From positions 930,001 to 994,000 of the forward strand of contig NZ_CP118246.1 of NCBI RefSeq assembly GCF_028816455.1: DNA of 64,000 nucleotides, read 5' to 3'. Of this stretch, positions 1 to 10,909 are shown in pieces; positions within the stretch are counted from its first letter, which is position 1; each line of letters starts with the position of its first letter. The DNA comes from Devosia algicola (lineage in GTDB: Bacteria; Pseudomonadota; Alphaproteobacteria; Rhizobiales; Devosiaceae). The translations under genes were made by a program, and so were the position numbers. The notes under the pieces were generated by a model that saw nothing but the letters and a program-made list of their open reading frames with translations, ran no database searches and was not told where the DNA came from.

Positions 1-1026
1 GCCGCAACGCCCGCTTTTTCCAGCAGATCATTGCAAAAAACCAATGAGTCATTAGAGAACTTTTTGATACCGGCATAGGCATAAAATGCCCCGTCGGACG
101 CTTGCTCGAGGTCAAATCCCAGCATTTGAAGACCCTCGCTTAGGTGCTGGCGATTCCGCGAATAGCCCAGTTTCTGCGCCTCGGAATAATCTCGTTCCCC
201 AAGCGCTGCCGTTGCTGCAATCTGGCTGAGGGTCGGTGCCGAGATGAACAGATTCTGTTGCAGAATTTCGGTCCTGCGGATCAATTCATCCGGCACCACC
301 ATCCAGCCAATCCGCCACCCGGTCATACAATAATATTTCGAGAAGCTGTTGATGATGATGGCCTCGCGGCCAAGCTCCAGTGCCGAAACGGACGGCCCGC
401 GATAATCGAGGCCGTGATAGATTTCGTCCGAAATCAAGCGCACGCCGAGCTTTTTGCACGTCGAAACAAGGTCCCGCAGTCCATTCCTATCGACCGCCGC
501 ACCGGTTGGATTGGCCGGGCTGGCAAACAATAATCCCTCAAATGGCTGCTGCCCATATGCCGCTTCGACATCGGCACCGGTCAACCGCCAGCCATTATGT
601 GCCGACAAGGCGATCTCTACCGGCTCAAAGCCAATGCCCACCAGCGTGTTGAGATAGGCTGGATAGCCCGGTCGGGTAATCGCGATCCTCGCGCCCGGCT
701 TGAACGCCGCATGAAACGCCAGAATAAAGCCTGCCGACGACCCGGTCGTTGCGGCGATATTGCCAGGACTGACACTAACATTGTGCTGGGAATGGTAATA
801 CTCGGCGATATTTTCGCGCAGTTCAATCATGCCCATGGCGTTGGTGTAGTTTTGCACCTGCGGCAAAACCCGGCGCACCGCCTCAATGACCTTTGGTGCC
901 GGCGGTGCCCCGGGCTCACCCAGTTCCAGATGGCAAATCTCCTGCCCCACCGCCTCCAATGCCTTGGCCCGCTTGAGGATCTCCATGGCCCGAAACGGCA
1001 TGAGACTCGGCAGATGATGTTGACAT
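1..1026 (-). CDS. Class I/II PLP-dependent aminotransferase (partial at left edge)
   Basis: The reverse strand encodes a fold-type I aminotransferase whose C-terminus lies beyond the left edge. Visible motifs are HLELGEPGAPPAP near the N-terminus, SPANPTG, SDEIYHGLDY (the Asp that contacts the pyridine nitrogen) and NSFSKYYCMTGWRIGW, which holds the Schiff-base lysine in SFSK. Family members transfer amino groups to 2-oxo acids in the cytoplasm; the substrate cannot be read from this sequence. An uninterrupted frame starts at ATG 1001, but family proteins carry a short extension. ATG 1026 supplies it if one extra base at 1005 is removed, giving MSTSSAELMPFRAMEI. The gene is divergent from the DsbA-like gene, about 145 bp away. 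Confidence 0.9.
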
Positions 1027-1171
1027 GAAGGCCTCCGTTGCCCTGACCTACCCAGAACCGCCTCCAGGCTCAACCAAAATTGATGACACGCCAACGCAGA
1101 GCGTTAACATTGGCTGCTCTATTGAGGGTAACTGTGTTACCAGCACCAAAGATCGATTCCCCGGAGCCACC

Positions 1172-2101
1172 ATGCCTCGTCTGACTGCTGCCCTGATCGC
1201 ACTCGCTGGCATATTGGCTGGCGGACTTGGCGTTTCCCTGCTCAACAACCCGGCTCCCGACACCACCGCAATCAGCGCTGTAGTGTCCGATGTGCTGGCC
1301 AGGCAGGAAGCCCCGCCGACACCGATCGACAAAGCTGGCGTGCAAGCCATCGTTGCCGAAATGCTCACCGAGCATGATGCCGCCAGCGCCGCCGCAGTGC
1401 CTGCTGCGCCCGAGGTTGCTGAAATTGACCCTGACAAGCTCAATCCGATGATCGAAAACTATCTGATGAGCGACCCCGAAATTCTCCAACGCCTGTCAAA
1501 TGCCCTCGAAACCAAGACCCGTACCGCCGAAGCCGAAGCCTCCCGGACTGCCATCACATCGATGAAGGACGTGATTTTCAACGATCCCAATCAGGTCGTG
1601 CTCGGCAATCCTGATGGCGACGTGACCCTGGTCGAGATGTTCGATTACAATTGCAGCTACTGCCGTAGCGCCCTGCCTGATTTGGCCAGCCTTTTGGCCG
1701 ACGATGCCAATTTGCGGGTTGTCCTCAAAGAGTTCCCGATCTTGTCTCAAGGATCACTTGATGCAGCCCGGGTGGCTGTTTTGGTTGGCAAGAGCGACGC
1801 CGATTATTGGGCCTTTCATCAGGCCCTGTTCACCGGTCGTGGCCAGAACGATCTCGATACAGCTTTGGCCGCTGCCCAGGACGTCGGATTGAGCCCGGTA
1901 AATCTGCAACTGGAAATGAATTCGGATCTGGTCGGCAAAACCATCCAGACCTCCTACGACATTGCCAAGGCCCTCAATATCACCGGCACCCCGACCTACA
2001 TTATCGGCAATGAGGTCATTCCGGGGGCCATCGGCCTTGATGATCTTCGCGCCCGCATCGCCAATATGCGCGCCTGCGGCGAGACCCAATGTGAGGGATA
2101 G
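1172..2101 (+). CDS. DsbA-family thiol:disulfide oxidoreductase, envelope-anchored
   Basis: A 309-residue protein with an N-terminal hydrophobic segment (residues 4-25) that serves as signal or anchor. A low-complexity linker of about 100 residues follows, then a thioredoxin-fold DsbA domain. The active site C161-S-Y-C164 sits in [14 protein letters not shown] and the cis-proline is in GTPTYIIG near residue 274. Proteins of this type act on disulfides in the periplasm. The frame is open upstream to 1025, but ATG 1172 is chosen because the signal segment begins there. It is followed by aroQ in the same direction, an order common in Rhizobiales. Oxidase and isomerase activity cannot be told apart from sequence. 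Confidence 0.9.
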   Translation: MPRLTAALIALAGILAGGLGVSLLNNPAPDTTAISAVVSDVLARQEAPPTPIDKAGVQAIVAEMLTEHDAASAAAVPAAPEVAEIDPDKLNPMIENYLMSDPEILQRLSNALETKTRTAEAEASRTAITSMKDVIFNDPNQVVLGNPDGDVTLVEMFDYNCSYCRSALPDLASLLADDANLRVVLKEFPILSQGSLDAARVAVLVGKSDADYWAFHQALFTGRGQNDLDTALAAAQDVGLSPVNLQLEMNSDLVGKTIQTSYDIAKALNITGTPTYIIGNEVIPGAIGLDDLRARIANMRACGETQCEG

Positions 2102-2192
2102 CAGCACCAGTTGCCGCGTTCCTCTGCCTTTTTAGTGCAATTCGCATAGTCGGCCTTGCGCTGGCGCAGGGGCCGGTGCAAAAGGCTCTATC

Positions 2193-2628
2193 ATGGCGAA
2201 ACGCATACTCATCATCAATGGGCCGAATCTCAACCTTCTTGGCACGCGTGAACCCGGCATCTATGGCGCTCAAACCCTGGCTGATGTCGAAAAGCTGTGC
2301 CAGGACACCGGCGCTGAACTGGACCTTAAAGTGGACTTTCGGCAGTCCAACCACGAAGGCGAGCCTGGTCAGCTGGATTCAGGCCGCCCCCCAGGATGCA
2401 GACGCCATAATAATCAATCCGGCAGCCTATTCACACACCTCGGTTGCCATTCACGATGCACTTAAGGCGGTCGGTGTGCCGACTGTTGAAGTGCACCTTT
2501 CCAACATCCACCAGCGTGAACCGTTCCGACATCATTCCTATGTGTCAGCCGTGGCGATGGGCGTAATTTGCGGCTTGGGCGCGACGGGGTATAAATTGGC
2601 CCTTCGAGCACTGGCTGAAAAACTCTAG
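2193..2628 (+). CDS. aroQ: Type II 3-dehydroquinate dehydratase (one-base frameshift)
   Basis: Converts 3-dehydroquinate to 3-dehydroshikimate, the third step of the shikimate pathway. The N-terminal part has [20 protein letters not shown] with the catalytic tyrosine at about residue 24; the C-terminal part has [12 protein letters not shown] and [18 protein letters not shown] with the catalytic histidine. The halves lie in different frames. The break is at GAGCCT (2361-2366); reading it as GAGCT gives [14 protein letters not shown] and a normal protein of about 145 residues. The first gene of the aroQ-accB-accC-aat block. The frameshift is probably a sequence error, because the gene is otherwise intact. 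Confidence 0.93.
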
Positions 2629-2665
2629 AATAAGGATCATCGCGTTGGCGCGGGAGACCCAGAAA

Positions 2666-3148
2666 ATGACCAAGGCATCTCAAGTGGATCAGGACCTGAT
2701 CCGGGCAATTGCTGAACTTCTCAACAAGGAAAATCTTGCGGAGATCGAAATTGAGCAGGAGGATTTCCGGGTCCGGGTGACGCGTTCCTATGCCAATGAG
2801 ACAGTGACCTACGCGGCCCCGCCCGTCGCGCACGCACCGGCTGCCCCGGTTGCGGCCCCGGCTGCCAGCGTGCCTGCGCCCGCCGCTGCCGAGATTGACG
2901 ATCTTGCCGGCAATCCTGGCACCCTGGTGTCGCCCATGGTCGGCACAGCCTATCGCGCGCCAGAGCCGGGCAAACCTGTTTTTGTCGAGGTTGGCAGCAA
3001 GGTTATCGAAGGTCAGACAATGCTGATCATTGAGGCCATGAAGACCATGAACCAGATTCCAGCGCACCGCTCTGGTACGGTCACGCGCATCCTGGTCGAG
3101 GATTCCCAGCCGGTCGAATACGGCGAACCGCTGGTTGTCATCGAATAG
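2666..3148 (+). CDS. accB: Biotin carboxyl carrier protein of acetyl-CoA carboxylase
   Basis: The 160-residue carrier that shuttles carboxylated biotin between biotin carboxylase and the carboxyltransferase in the first step of fatty acid synthesis. Residues 1-50 form the N-terminal helical region, residues 50-80 an Ala/Pro-rich linker, and the rest a biotinyl domain with the biotin-accepting K126 in EAMKTMNQ. The methionine after this lysine seen in enterobacteria is threonine here, as usual in alphaproteobacteria. ATG 2666 is preferred over the in-frame TTG 2645 because a GGGAG-like site lies just ahead. accC follows after 13 bases, so the two are probably co-transcribed. Confidence 0.95.
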   Translation: MTKASQVDQDLIRAIAELLNKENLAEIEIEQEDFRVRVTRSYANETVTYAAPPVAHAPAAPVAAPAASVPAPAAAEIDDLAGNPGTLVSPMVGTAYRAPEPGKPVFVEVGSKVIEGQTMLIIEAMKTMNQIPAHRSGTVTRILVEDSQPVEYGEPLVVIE

Positions 3149-3161
3149 GGAGGGCTTCCTC

Positions 3162-4509
3162 GTGTTCCAGAAGGTTCTGATCGCCAATCGCGGCGAAATT
3201 GCCCTGCGTATCCTGCGTGCCTGCAAAGAGCCTGGGCATTCAAACCGTGGCAGTGCACTCGACCGCCGACGCTAACGCCATGCATGTGCGGCTGGCTGAC
3301 GAAAGCGTCTGCATTGGTCCGCCATCGGCCAAGGACAGCTATCTCAATATTCCCTCGATCATGGCCGCCTGCGAAATCACTGGTGCCGACGCCGTGCATC
3401 CGGGCTATGGATTTCTGTCAGAAAACGCCCGTTTTGCTCAGATCCTGACCGAGCATAACGTCACCTTTATCGGCCCGTCCGCTCACCATATCGACATCAT
3501 GGGCGACAAGATCACAGCCAAGAAAACCGCTGTGGAACTTGGCATTCCGGTCGTACCCGGTTCGGTTGGCGCGGTCGAGTCCGACGAGGACGCCCTCAAG
3601 ACCGCCAAGGAAATCGGCTATCCGGTTCTGATCAAGGCGACAGCTGGTGGCGGTGGCCGTGGCATGAAGGTGGCATTGCGCGAGGCCGATGTTCTGGTCG
3701 CCTGGTCAACGGCCCGAACCGAAGCCAAGGCCGCCTTTGGCAATGACTCCGTCTATATGGAAAAATATCTTGGCAAGCCCCGCCACATCGAAGTGCAGGT
3801 GCTCGGCGACGGTCAAGGCAATGCCGTTCATCTAGGTGTGCGCGATTGTTCTTTGCAACGCCGCCACCAAAAGGTTTGGGAGGAGGCCGGCGGCCCGACG
3901 ATCAAGCCCGATGAACGCGACAAGATCGGCGAAATCTGCGCCGCCGCCATGCGCAAGCTCAAATATTCCGGCGCCGGCACCGTTGAATTCCTCTACGAGG
4001 ACGGCGAGTTCTATTTCATCGAAATGAACACGCGCCTGCAGGTGGAACATCCCGTCACCGAGCGCATTACCGGCGTCGACATCGTCTACGAACAGATTCG
4101 CGTCGCCTCGGGCGAAAAACTCTCGATGAGCCAGAAGCAGGTGAGCTTTTATGGTCATGCCATCGAGGTGCGCATCAATGCTGAAGATCCTCAGACATTT
4201 GCCCCCTCGCCCGGCACCATTACATTTTATCATCCCGCTGGTGGCGTTGGCATCCGCGTCGATTCCGCTGTCTATCAGGGCTACAAGATTCCGCCCTATT
4301 ATGACTCATTGATCGGCAAGCTGATCGTTTACGGTCGGACCCGCGAGGAGTGCCTGCATCGGCTGCGTCGTGCCGTTGATGAATTCGTCATTGACGGCAT
4401 CAAAACCACCTTGCCGCTCTTCCAGAGGCTGATCCGCGAACCCGATATCATTGCGGGCAAGTATGATATTCACTGGTTGGAAAAATATCTGTCGGAGAAC
4501 AAGGCTTAG
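3162..4509 (+). CDS. accC: Biotin carboxylase subunit of acetyl-CoA carboxylase (one-base frameshift)
   Basis: Carboxylates the biotin of AccB using ATP and bicarbonate. The GTG at 3162 begins [23 protein letters not shown], the invariant start of the family, but that frame breaks at GAGCCT (3228-3233); removing one C restores [15 protein letters not shown] and an uninterrupted 448-residue protein. Also visible are the ATP-grasp glycine-rich loop GGGGRGMK near residue 161, the metal-binding [16 protein letters not shown], and the biotin carboxylase C-terminal domain. Without the correction the product would lose the first part of its N-terminal nucleotide-binding fold. The gene lies in the accB operon. 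Confidence 0.95.
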
Positions 4510-4616
4510 CCTTGTCAGCGGCCGTGTTGGCGGCCGCGGCTCTGAACCGGTGAAACCGTTCGGTCGGTCGACTTTGTCCGGCAATTGGGTTTCCGGCCAG
4601 TGAACAGGAGGCAGTG

Positions 4617-5288
4617 ATGGCCACGCGCGTTGATCCCTTCAATATCGAGATCACGCCCGAACTCATTGTCCGCGCCTATCGGGCGGGCATTTTTCCGATG
4701 GCCGAAGATGCATCGTCCACAGACCTGTTCTGGGTCAGCCCGGACATGCGAGGGATCATTCCGCTTGGTGGATTCAAATTATCAGCGAGCTTGCGCAAAT
4801 CGATACGGCGCAACAATTTTGTGGTTCGCGTCGATACCGATTTTCCCGCGATTATCGAGGGCTGCGCCACCGTTGGCTCGGACCGCGAGACCACTTGGAT
4901 CAATGCCTCCATCCGCGCCGTCTATGCCGATCTCTTTCGCCGTGGCGTTGCCCATACGGTGGAGGTCTGGGACGGCGCTGAACTGGTCGGCGGCCTTTAC
5001 GGTTTGGCCATCGGCGGTGCATTTTTTGGCGAATCGATGTTTCACCGCCGCACCGACGCTAGCAAGATCGCCCTGGCGCATCTGGTCAACCGCTTGAACG
5101 TTGGCGGGTTCAAGCTCCTCGACACCCAGTTTCTCACCGACCATCTCGCCTCGCTCGGCGGTATCGAAATCCCGCGCGAAGATTATGAAGTCCGCTTGGC
5201 AAACGCTCTTGGCGTCGAAGGCGACTGGTCCCGATTGGATCGCCTCCCCACTGTCCCCGCTCCCCCTCCCAAAACCCCGCCACGGTGA
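4617..5288 (+). CDS. aat: Leucyl/phenylalanyl-tRNA--protein transferase
   Basis: A cytoplasmic enzyme of the N-degron pathway that adds Leu or Phe from charged tRNA to proteins starting with Arg or Lys. The 223-residue product has the family signatures AYRAGIFPMAED, FWVSPDMRGIIPL, TTWINASIRAVY, GLYGLAIGGAFFGESMF and LLDTQFLTDHLASLGG. ATG 4617 is chosen over GTG 4614 because AGGAGG at 4606-4611 sits five bases ahead of it. The proline-rich C-terminal tail varies in this family. About 100 bases separate it from accC; it may share that transcript. Confidence 0.95.
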   Translation: MATRVDPFNIEITPELIVRAYRAGIFPMAEDASSTDLFWVSPDMRGIIPLGGFKLSASLRKSIRRNNFVVRVDTDFPAIIEGCATVGSDRETTWINASIRAVYADLFRRGVAHTVEVWDGAELVGGLYGLAIGGAFFGESMFHRRTDASKIALAHLVNRLNVGGFKLLDTQFLTDHLASLGGIEIPREDYEVRLANALGVEGDWSRLDRLPTVPAPPPKTPPR

Positions 5289-5343
5289 CCGAGCGCTAGG
5301 CAATGCCTGTCCAATCATCCCCCATCTTCTCCCCACCGGGTCA

Positions 5344-5361
5344 TTCCGGCGCAGGCCGGAA
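5344..5361. repeat. Intergenic palindrome TTCCGGC-GCAG-GCCGGAA
   Basis: A perfect 7-bp inverted repeat with a four-base loop, inside a longer unit (about 5338-5373) with the wording GTCATTCCGGCGCAGGCCGG. Units like this are scattered between genes in many proteobacteria. It lies between the convergent aat and DUF2155 genes, where it could also end transcription from both sides, although no T-run follows. Confidence 0.6.
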
Positions 5362-5507
5362 TCCATCGTGACATGACCACACTTTGTTACGGTGGAAATA
5401 GCGCGCAACAGCTTCAAACTGCGCTGGCGCGGGGACGCCAACTATACCAACTTGCTTCAAAATATCGGAAAACCCGGTGTCACCACCACGTCGGCCCATC
5501 ATTCGCC

Positions 5508-5937
5508 TCACGGCGTCGTGGATGCGCCGCGTTCATCGGGTGGGGGCACGTCGGTGCTGTTCTTGCAGTCGATCAACCACACATCATATACGGCGTGATC
5601 AATGGCATTGAGCGCTGGACTATCCGCAAATATCCAGCCAGTAAAAATCCGCTGGCTTGAACCGGTCAGGCTACGCTGGTCAACTTCAATAAACGAGGAG
5701 GTACGCTGCACTTCGTTGGGGGGATGGCTGTAACAGGCGCGTGGCGTAATCTCCAGCGCCCCAAACAGCACCGTTTCGCCGATATAGACGTCAAAATGGG
5801 TGATTCTGAGCGGTAATTTTGTCCAGCCCGGCAAACGTCGCCACCCGGTTGGCAATCGGCGCGGCGACAACATGGGGAACAAATACGCTCCCTGCCAGCA
5901 TGATCAGTCCGCCCAGTCGGGCAGCGCACTTTATCAT
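5508..5937 (-). CDS. DUF2155-family exported protein (one-base frameshift)
   Basis: A small secreted protein of unknown function, conserved in alphaproteobacteria next to the NDUFA12-like gene. Residues 1-24 form a signal peptide ending in VVAAP. The domain begins with ATFAGLDKIT and continues in another frame with ITHFDVYIGETVLFGALEI, TPRACYSHPP, RIFTGWIFADSPALNAI and DHAVYDVWLIDCK. The frame breaks near 5806, where one extra base lies between the two parts; it is not the GAGCT type seen elsewhere. Start ATG 5937 begins the signal peptide. It lies 19 bases downstream of the NDUFA12 stop and is probably co-transcribed with it. Confidence 0.85.
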
Positions 5938-5956
5938 GGTCGGAATATCAAATGAC

Positions 5957-6340
5957 CTATTCAGGCGACCAGGCGTCATAATCGCCCGAAACGCGTGGAC
6001 GAGTACCCTTGGCCAGCATGCTGCCATCCGGCACATAGGCAGCAGCGGTCCCGGTCATGTTTGGTAGATGCGGCTTTTCCCATGCGTGTGGCTTATAGTT
6101 TGCCTCGCTTGGCACAATATTCGTGCGATGGTGCATCCACCCATGCCAGCCCATTGTAATCGCTGACGCTTCGGCGGGGCCATTGTAGGTGACAAACCGG
6201 CGATCGGTCTTGGCATCGAGATAGTATTTATTGCCCAGCTCATCGGTGCCGACATGTTTGGCAAAGCGCCAGAGCCACAATCGTGTGCCCCAGGTCTGCC
6301 CGTGCCACCAAACAAATATCTCCGCGAGGAACTGTTTCAT
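5957..6340 (-). CDS. NDUFA12-like complex I accessory subunit
   Basis: A 127-residue protein of the NADH:ubiquinone oxidoreductase 17.2 kDa subunit family (NDUFA12, B17.2). In alphaproteobacteria this is one of the few extra complex I subunits shared with mitochondria. Diagnostic segments are WGTRLWLWRFAKHVGTDELGNKYY, shown here in parts as WGTRLWLWRF and VGTDELGNKYY, then RRFVTYNGPAEAS, GWHGWMHHRTN and the C-terminal Trp/Pro-rich tail. It should sit on the matrix-like arm of complex I at the cytoplasmic face. It is intact and upstream of the DUF2155 gene. Confidence 0.92.
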   Translation of the reverse strand: MKQFLAEIFVWWHGQTWGTRLWLWRFAKHVGTDELGNKYYLDAKTDRRFVTYNGPAEASAITMGWHGWMHHRTNIVPSEANYKPHAWEKPHLPNMTGTAAAYVPDGSMLAKGTRPRVSGDYDAWSPE

Positions 6341-7105
6341 CGTATGCTATCCGTCGTATTGCAACTCACGCGCTGCCATTGGCACGATGTACCACGACAC
6401 CATCCGTACGCCTAGAGTATCGTGCGGAAAAAGCCTGTGCCCGCAATGCCGGGAATGGGAACCGGTTTCCGGCAACAAACCATGCGTCACCGAGGCGTCG
6501 GAGCGCAAGTTCGGCGCCAATTGGAACGTCTGGCGCGCCAGAGGTATTGATCTATGGTCACCGACTTGGCGCTACCATCACGCCCCACCCCAACAATAAT
6601 CAACTTGACAGAGCGGGCGCTCGATTCGTGCTTTGGACCGGCTCGGTGCTATCAAATCCGCTCCGCGAAAATTGCCGCCTTAACAGTGAGATTTTGCATT
6701 GGCTTATGCGTGAAATCTGCTCTGATGTGATAGCGCCATCGCCGCCATGGCGGGATCAAAATTCTGTGTGGATAGTGTCTTGAGCGGTTGAAAATTATCC
6801 CCGCAATCCACACCTTACCCCTACTACTTGTAGATTTTTATCTCCGTCGAACCACTAGTGCTTGATTATCGACGTTGACGCAGCCTTTGAATCGGCAGAA
6901 TGTTTGTGACGGTCAGCAATGCTTCGGCGCCGCTGGCAAAGCCTTGCAATAAACCACTGGCGCAAGACCGGGCGGTGAGCAAGGCACAGGGCAAGTCATG
7001 GCCGCCTCGGCGGACCGTTGGTAAAGCGTCAAACAGATTTGAAGAGTGAAGCCTATTGCGGGCAGCGGTCGATATTGACCGCGTAATTTGGGGACTACGA
7101 GAAGT
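6341..7105. other. 765-bp stretch without a recognisable gene
   Basis: No convincing coding region was found. The minus strand shows short protein-like pieces in different frames, such as VPIGAELALRRLGDAWF near 6500 and VSWYIVPMAARELQYDG ending near 6350. This may be a decayed or badly sequenced small gene upstream of the NDUFA12 gene. The 300 bases before nrdJ hold its promoter; a weak dyad CTAC-TACTT-GTAG lies near 6825, but it does not match the NrdR box well enough to call. Confidence 0.4.
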
Positions 7106-10100
7106 ATGCGCATCGAACGCCGATTTACCAAAGCCAAAAAGGGGGCCTATGCCGGCCTCGAATTTCGTTCGGCCACCAGCGAGATTCGCAATCCCGATGG
7201 CTCGGTCGTCTTCAAGCTTGAAGACATCGCCATTCCGGCCAGCTGGAGCCAGGTTGCTGCCGACATTATTGCGCAAAAATACTTCCGCAAGGCTGGCGTC
7301 GCCAAAGTCCTGAAAAAGGTCGAAGAAAACACAGTTCCGTCCTGGCTGTGGCGCTCCGTGCCCGACGAGGACGCGCTGGCAAAGCTGCCCGAAGACGAGC
7401 GCTATGGTTCGGAAATGGACAGCCGCCAGGTCTTTGACCGCTTGGCCGGCACCTGGACCTATTGGGGCTGGAAGGGCGGCTATTTCGATAGCGAAGATGA
7501 CGCCCGCGCCTTTTTTGACGAACTGGCTCATATGCTGGCCACGCAGCGCGTTGCTCCAAATTCACCACAATGGTTCAACACCGGCCTGCACTGGGCCTAT
7601 GGCATCGACGGCCCCGGCCAGGGCCATTTCTATGTCGACCCGTTCACCCACAAGCTGGTGCAGTCGCAGTCCTCTTATGAACATCCCCAGCCGCACGCCT
7701 GCTTCATCCAGTCGGTCAACGACGATCTGGTCAATGAAAACGGCATCATGGACCTTTGGGTCCGCGAAGCCCGCCTGTTCAAATATGGGTCGGGCACCGG
7801 CACCAACTTCTCCAAACTGCGCGGCGGCGGCGAAAAGCTCTCGGGCGGCGGCAAATCGTCGGGCCTGATGAGCTTTCTCAAGATAGGCGACCGCGCTGCT
7901 GGCGCCATCAAGTCGGGCGGCACCACCCGCCGCGCCGCCAAAATGGTGGTGATCGATATCGACCATCCCGACGTTGAGGAATATATCAACTGGAAGGTCA
8001 AGGAAGAGCAAAAAGTTGCCGCCCTTGTCACCGGTTCCAAGACCGTTTCAAAGCACCTCAAGCTGATCATGAAGGCCGCCGTCAATTGCGAAGGTCAGGG
8101 CGATGATTGCTTTGATGTGCAAAAGAACCCCGCCCTCAAGCGCGAAGTGCGTGCCGCCAAAAAGTCGCTGGTACCGGAAAACTACATCTACCGCGTCATC
8201 CAGTTCGCCAAGCAGGGCTATACCGATCTCGATTTCCCGATCTACGACACCGATTGGGACAGCGAAGCCTATCTGACCGTTTCGGGCCAGAACTCCAACA
8301 ATTCCGTGCGCGTTTCCGATGCGTTCCTTAACGCCGTCGAGGCCGATAGTGATTGGGATCTGCTGGGCCGCAAGGACGGCAAAGTCACCAAAACCCTCAA
8401 GGCCCGCGATCTGTGGGAAACCATTGGCTATGCCGCCTGGGCCTCAGCTGATCCCGGCATTCAATATCACACCACCATCAATGAGTGGCACACCTCCCCT
8501 GAAGCTGGACCGATCAATGCATCGAACCCCTGCTCGGAATATATGTTCCTCGACGATACCGCCTGCAATCTGGCGTCGGTAAACCTGCTGCCTTATCGCA
8601 ACAAGGATGGCTCGTTCGACACCGCCGCTTATGAACACACGGTGCGCCTGTGGACCATTGTGCTCGAAATCTCCGTGATGATGGCCCAGTTCCCCTCAAA
8701 AGCCATTGCCGAGCGCTCCTACGAATACCGCACCTTGGGCATCGGCTACGCCAATATTGGCGGCTTCCTGATGACCTCGGGCATTCCTTACGACTCCGCT
8801 GAAGGCCGCGCTATTGCTGGTGCTGTTACTGCCATCATGACTGGCGTTTCCTATGCAACCTCGGCCGAAATGGCCAAGGAACTGGGCGCGTTCAAGGATT
8901 ATCCACGCAACGCCCAACACATGCTGCGCGTCATTCGCAACCATCGCAACGCTGCCCACGGCAATGCCGATGGCTATGAGGGCCTCTCCATCCTGCCCGT
9001 GCCGCTTGATCATGCTTCGCTCACCGATCAGCCCCTGTCCAAGCGCGCCAAGCTGGCCTGGGACAATGCCCTTGCCCTTGGCGAGCAGCATGGCTATCGT
9101 AATGCCCAGGTCTCCGTCATTGCCCCGACCGGCACCATCGGTCTGGTCATGGATTGCGACACCACCGGCATCGAGCCCGATTTTGCCCTGGTAAAATTCA
9201 AGAAGCTGGCCGGCGGCGGGTATTTCAAGATCATCAACCGCGCCGTGCCCGAAGCCCTGCGCACCCTTGGCTATGATGAAAGCCAGATCGCCGAGATCGA
9301 GGCCTATGCTGTCGGTCACGGCAATCTCAATCAGGCACCGGGCGTCAATCCGGCAACCCTGCGCACCAAGGGTTTTACCGACGACAAGATCGAGGCGCTC
9401 AACGCAGCGCTGAAATCGGCCTTCGACATCAAGTTCGTCTTCAATCAGTGGACGCTGGGTGTTGAATTCCTGAAATCGCTCGGCGTCACCGAAGCGCAGA
9501 TGAACGATTTCTCGTTCGAACTGCTGCCCTTCCTTGGCTTTGCCAAAAAGGACATCGAGGCCGCCAATATTCACGTTTGCGGTGCCATGACGCTCGAAGG
9601 CGCGCCGCACCTCAAGGCCGACCATCTGCCGGTGTTCGATTGCGCCACCCCCTGTGGCAAGATCGGCAAGCGCTATCTGAGTGTGGAAAGCCACATCCTG
9701 ATGATGGCCGCTGCCCAGCCGTTTATTTCGGGCGCCATCTCCAAAACCATCAACATGCCAAACGACGCAACGGTCGAAGACTGCAAGGAAAGCTACATGC
9801 TGTCCTGGCGTCTGGCGCTAAAAGCCAATGCGCTATATCGCGATGGCTCCAAACTCAGCCAGCCGCTTAATTCTTCGCTCTTGGCCGTCGAGGAAGACGA
9901 CGAAGACGATACGGTCGAAACGCTGGTGGCTCAAACTGCTGCTGCGCGCGTCCCCCAGATCGCCGAGAAAATCGTCGAACGCATCGTTGAAACGGTCACC
10001 CGCGATCGCGAAAAAATGCCGGATCGCCGCAAGGGCTATACCCAAAAAGCCATCGTTGGCGGCCATAAGGTCTATCTGCACACCGGCGAATATGCCGATG

Positions 10101-10810
10101 GTCGCATCGGTGAAATCTTTATAGACATGCATAAGGAAGGCGCTGCCTTCCGGGCCATGATGAACAATTTCGCCATCGCCATCTCCATTGGTTTGCAATA
10201 TGGCGTGCCGCTCGATGAATATGTCGAGGCTTTCACCTTCACCCGGTTCGAGCCTGCCGGCATGGTCATGGGCAATGACCGGATCAAGAACGCCACCAGC
10301 ATTCTGGATTATGTGTTCCGCGAACTGGCGGTTTCCTATCTCGACCGCGATGATCTGGCGCACGTCAATCCTGAAAGCCCCACCTCTCTGGGCAAGGGTG
10401 CCGCCGAAGATCAGGCACCCAAGTCAAGCCAACAGGCCCCCATTCCGGCCGAACGCTTTGTGTCGCGCGGCATGACCCGGGGCAAGACGGCCAACAAGTC
10501 CCTGATGATCGTTTCGGGCGAACAGCATCTGAACCCGGTTCAGGCGATGCAAACCTCAACCGTAACGGCGCTGAATGCGGCAACCGCGCTAAAACCCGAC
10601 TCCCAGATTGCCCCGGCCGCCTTCTCCGCCGCCGAACTGGACCCGATCCCCAGCCCGCCGCCCAGCAAGGACACGGTCGTTCTCCGCGCCGAAGCCCAGA
10701 TGAAAGGCTACACCGGCGACCAATGCACCGAGTGCCACAACTTCACCATGGTCCGCAACGGCACCTGCCTGAAGTGCGACACGTGCGGGACAACGACAGG
10801 GTGTAGTTGA
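7106..10810 (+). CDS. nrdJ: Adenosylcobalamin-dependent (class II) ribonucleoside reductase
   Basis: Makes deoxyribonucleotides from ribonucleotides with adenosylcobalamin as radical source, so it works with or without oxygen. The 1234-residue product matches the long alphaproteobacterial form. It begins [13 protein letters not shown]; the active-site region has [19 protein letters not shown], and [16 protein letters not shown] and [13 protein letters not shown] follow. A C-terminal domain ends in a cysteine-rich finger, [21 protein letters not shown], seen as C-x2-C and C-x2-C pairs. ATG 7106 is preferred over TTG 7088 because the family starts there. The gene stands alone and has no frameshift over 3.7 kb, in contrast to most genes in this window. 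Confidence 0.97.
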   Translation: MRIERRFTKAKKGAYAGLEFRSATSEIRNPDGSVVFKLEDIAIPASWSQVAADIIAQKYFRKAGVAKVLKKVEENTVPSWLWRSVPDEDALAKLPEDERYGSEMDSRQVFDRLAGTWTYWGWKGGYFDSEDDARAFFDELAHMLATQRVAPNSPQWFNTGLHWAYGIDGPGQGHFYVDPFTHKLVQSQSSYEHPQPHACFIQSVNDDLVNENGIMDLWVREARLFKYGSGTGTNFSKLRGGGEKLSGGGKSSGLMSFLKIGDRAAGAIKSGGTTRRAAKMVVIDIDHPDVEEYINWKVKEEQKVAALVTGSKTVSKHLKLIMKAAVNCEGQGDDCFDVQKNPALKREVRAAKKSLVPENYIYRVIQFAKQGYTDLDFPIYDTDWDSEAYLTVSGQNSNNSVRVSDAFLNAVEADSDWDLLGRKDGKVTKTLKARDLWETIGYAAWASADPGIQYHTTINEWHTSPEAGPINASNPCSEYMFLDDTACNLASVNLLPYRNKDGSFDTAAYEHTVRLWTIVLEISVMMAQFPSKAIAERSYEYRTLGIGYANIGGFLMTSGIPYDSAEGRAIAGAVTAIMTGVSYATSAEMAKELGAFKDYPRNAQHMLRVIRNHRNAAHGNADGYEGLSILPVPLDHASLTDQPLSKRAKLAWDNALALGEQHGYRNAQVSVIAPTGTIGLVMDCDTTGIEPDFALVKFKKLAGGGYFKIINRAVPEALRTLGYDESQIAEIEAYAVGHGNLNQAPGVNPATLRTKGFTDDKIEALNAALKSAFDIKFVFNQWTLGVEFLKSLGVTEAQMNDFSFELLPFLGFAKKDIEAANIHVCGAMTLEGAPHLKADHLPVFDCATPCGKIGKRYLSVESHILMMAAAQPFISGAISKTINMPNDATVEDCKESYMLSWRLALKANALYRDGSKLSQPLNSSLLAVEEDDEDDTVETLVAQTAAARVPQIAEKIVERIVETVTRDREKMPDRRKGYTQKAIVGGHKVYLHTGEYADGRIGEIFIDMHKEGAAFRAMMNNFAIAISIGLQYGVPLDEYVEAFTFTRFEPAGMVMGNDRIKNATSILDYVFRELAVSYLDRDDLAHVNPESPTSLGKGAAEDQAPKSSQQAPIPAERFVSRGMTRGKTANKSLMIVSGEQHLNPVQAMQTSTVTALNAATALKPDSQIAPAAFSAAELDPIPSPPPSKDTVVLRAEAQMKGYTGDQCTECHNFTMVRNGTCLKCDTCGTTTGCS

Positions 10811-10909
10811 GGGCAGGAAATACCCGGCCGGCTCTGTTGCAGAAGAAGAGACGCAATAACGTTTGGCCCAAACCTAGGTTTGGGCCGAACACTATGCGGG
10901 GGAACCAAT

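Noticed and set aside
144..1028. Several plus-strand open frames at the left edge
   Set aside because: They lie antisense to a clear aminotransferase whose motifs read without stops on the minus strand from 1001 to 1.
6781..7105. NrdR box or cobalamin riboswitch ahead of nrdJ
   Set aside because: I found only a weak dyad (CTAC-TACTT-GTAG) and no recognisable B12 box; the similarity is too low to call.
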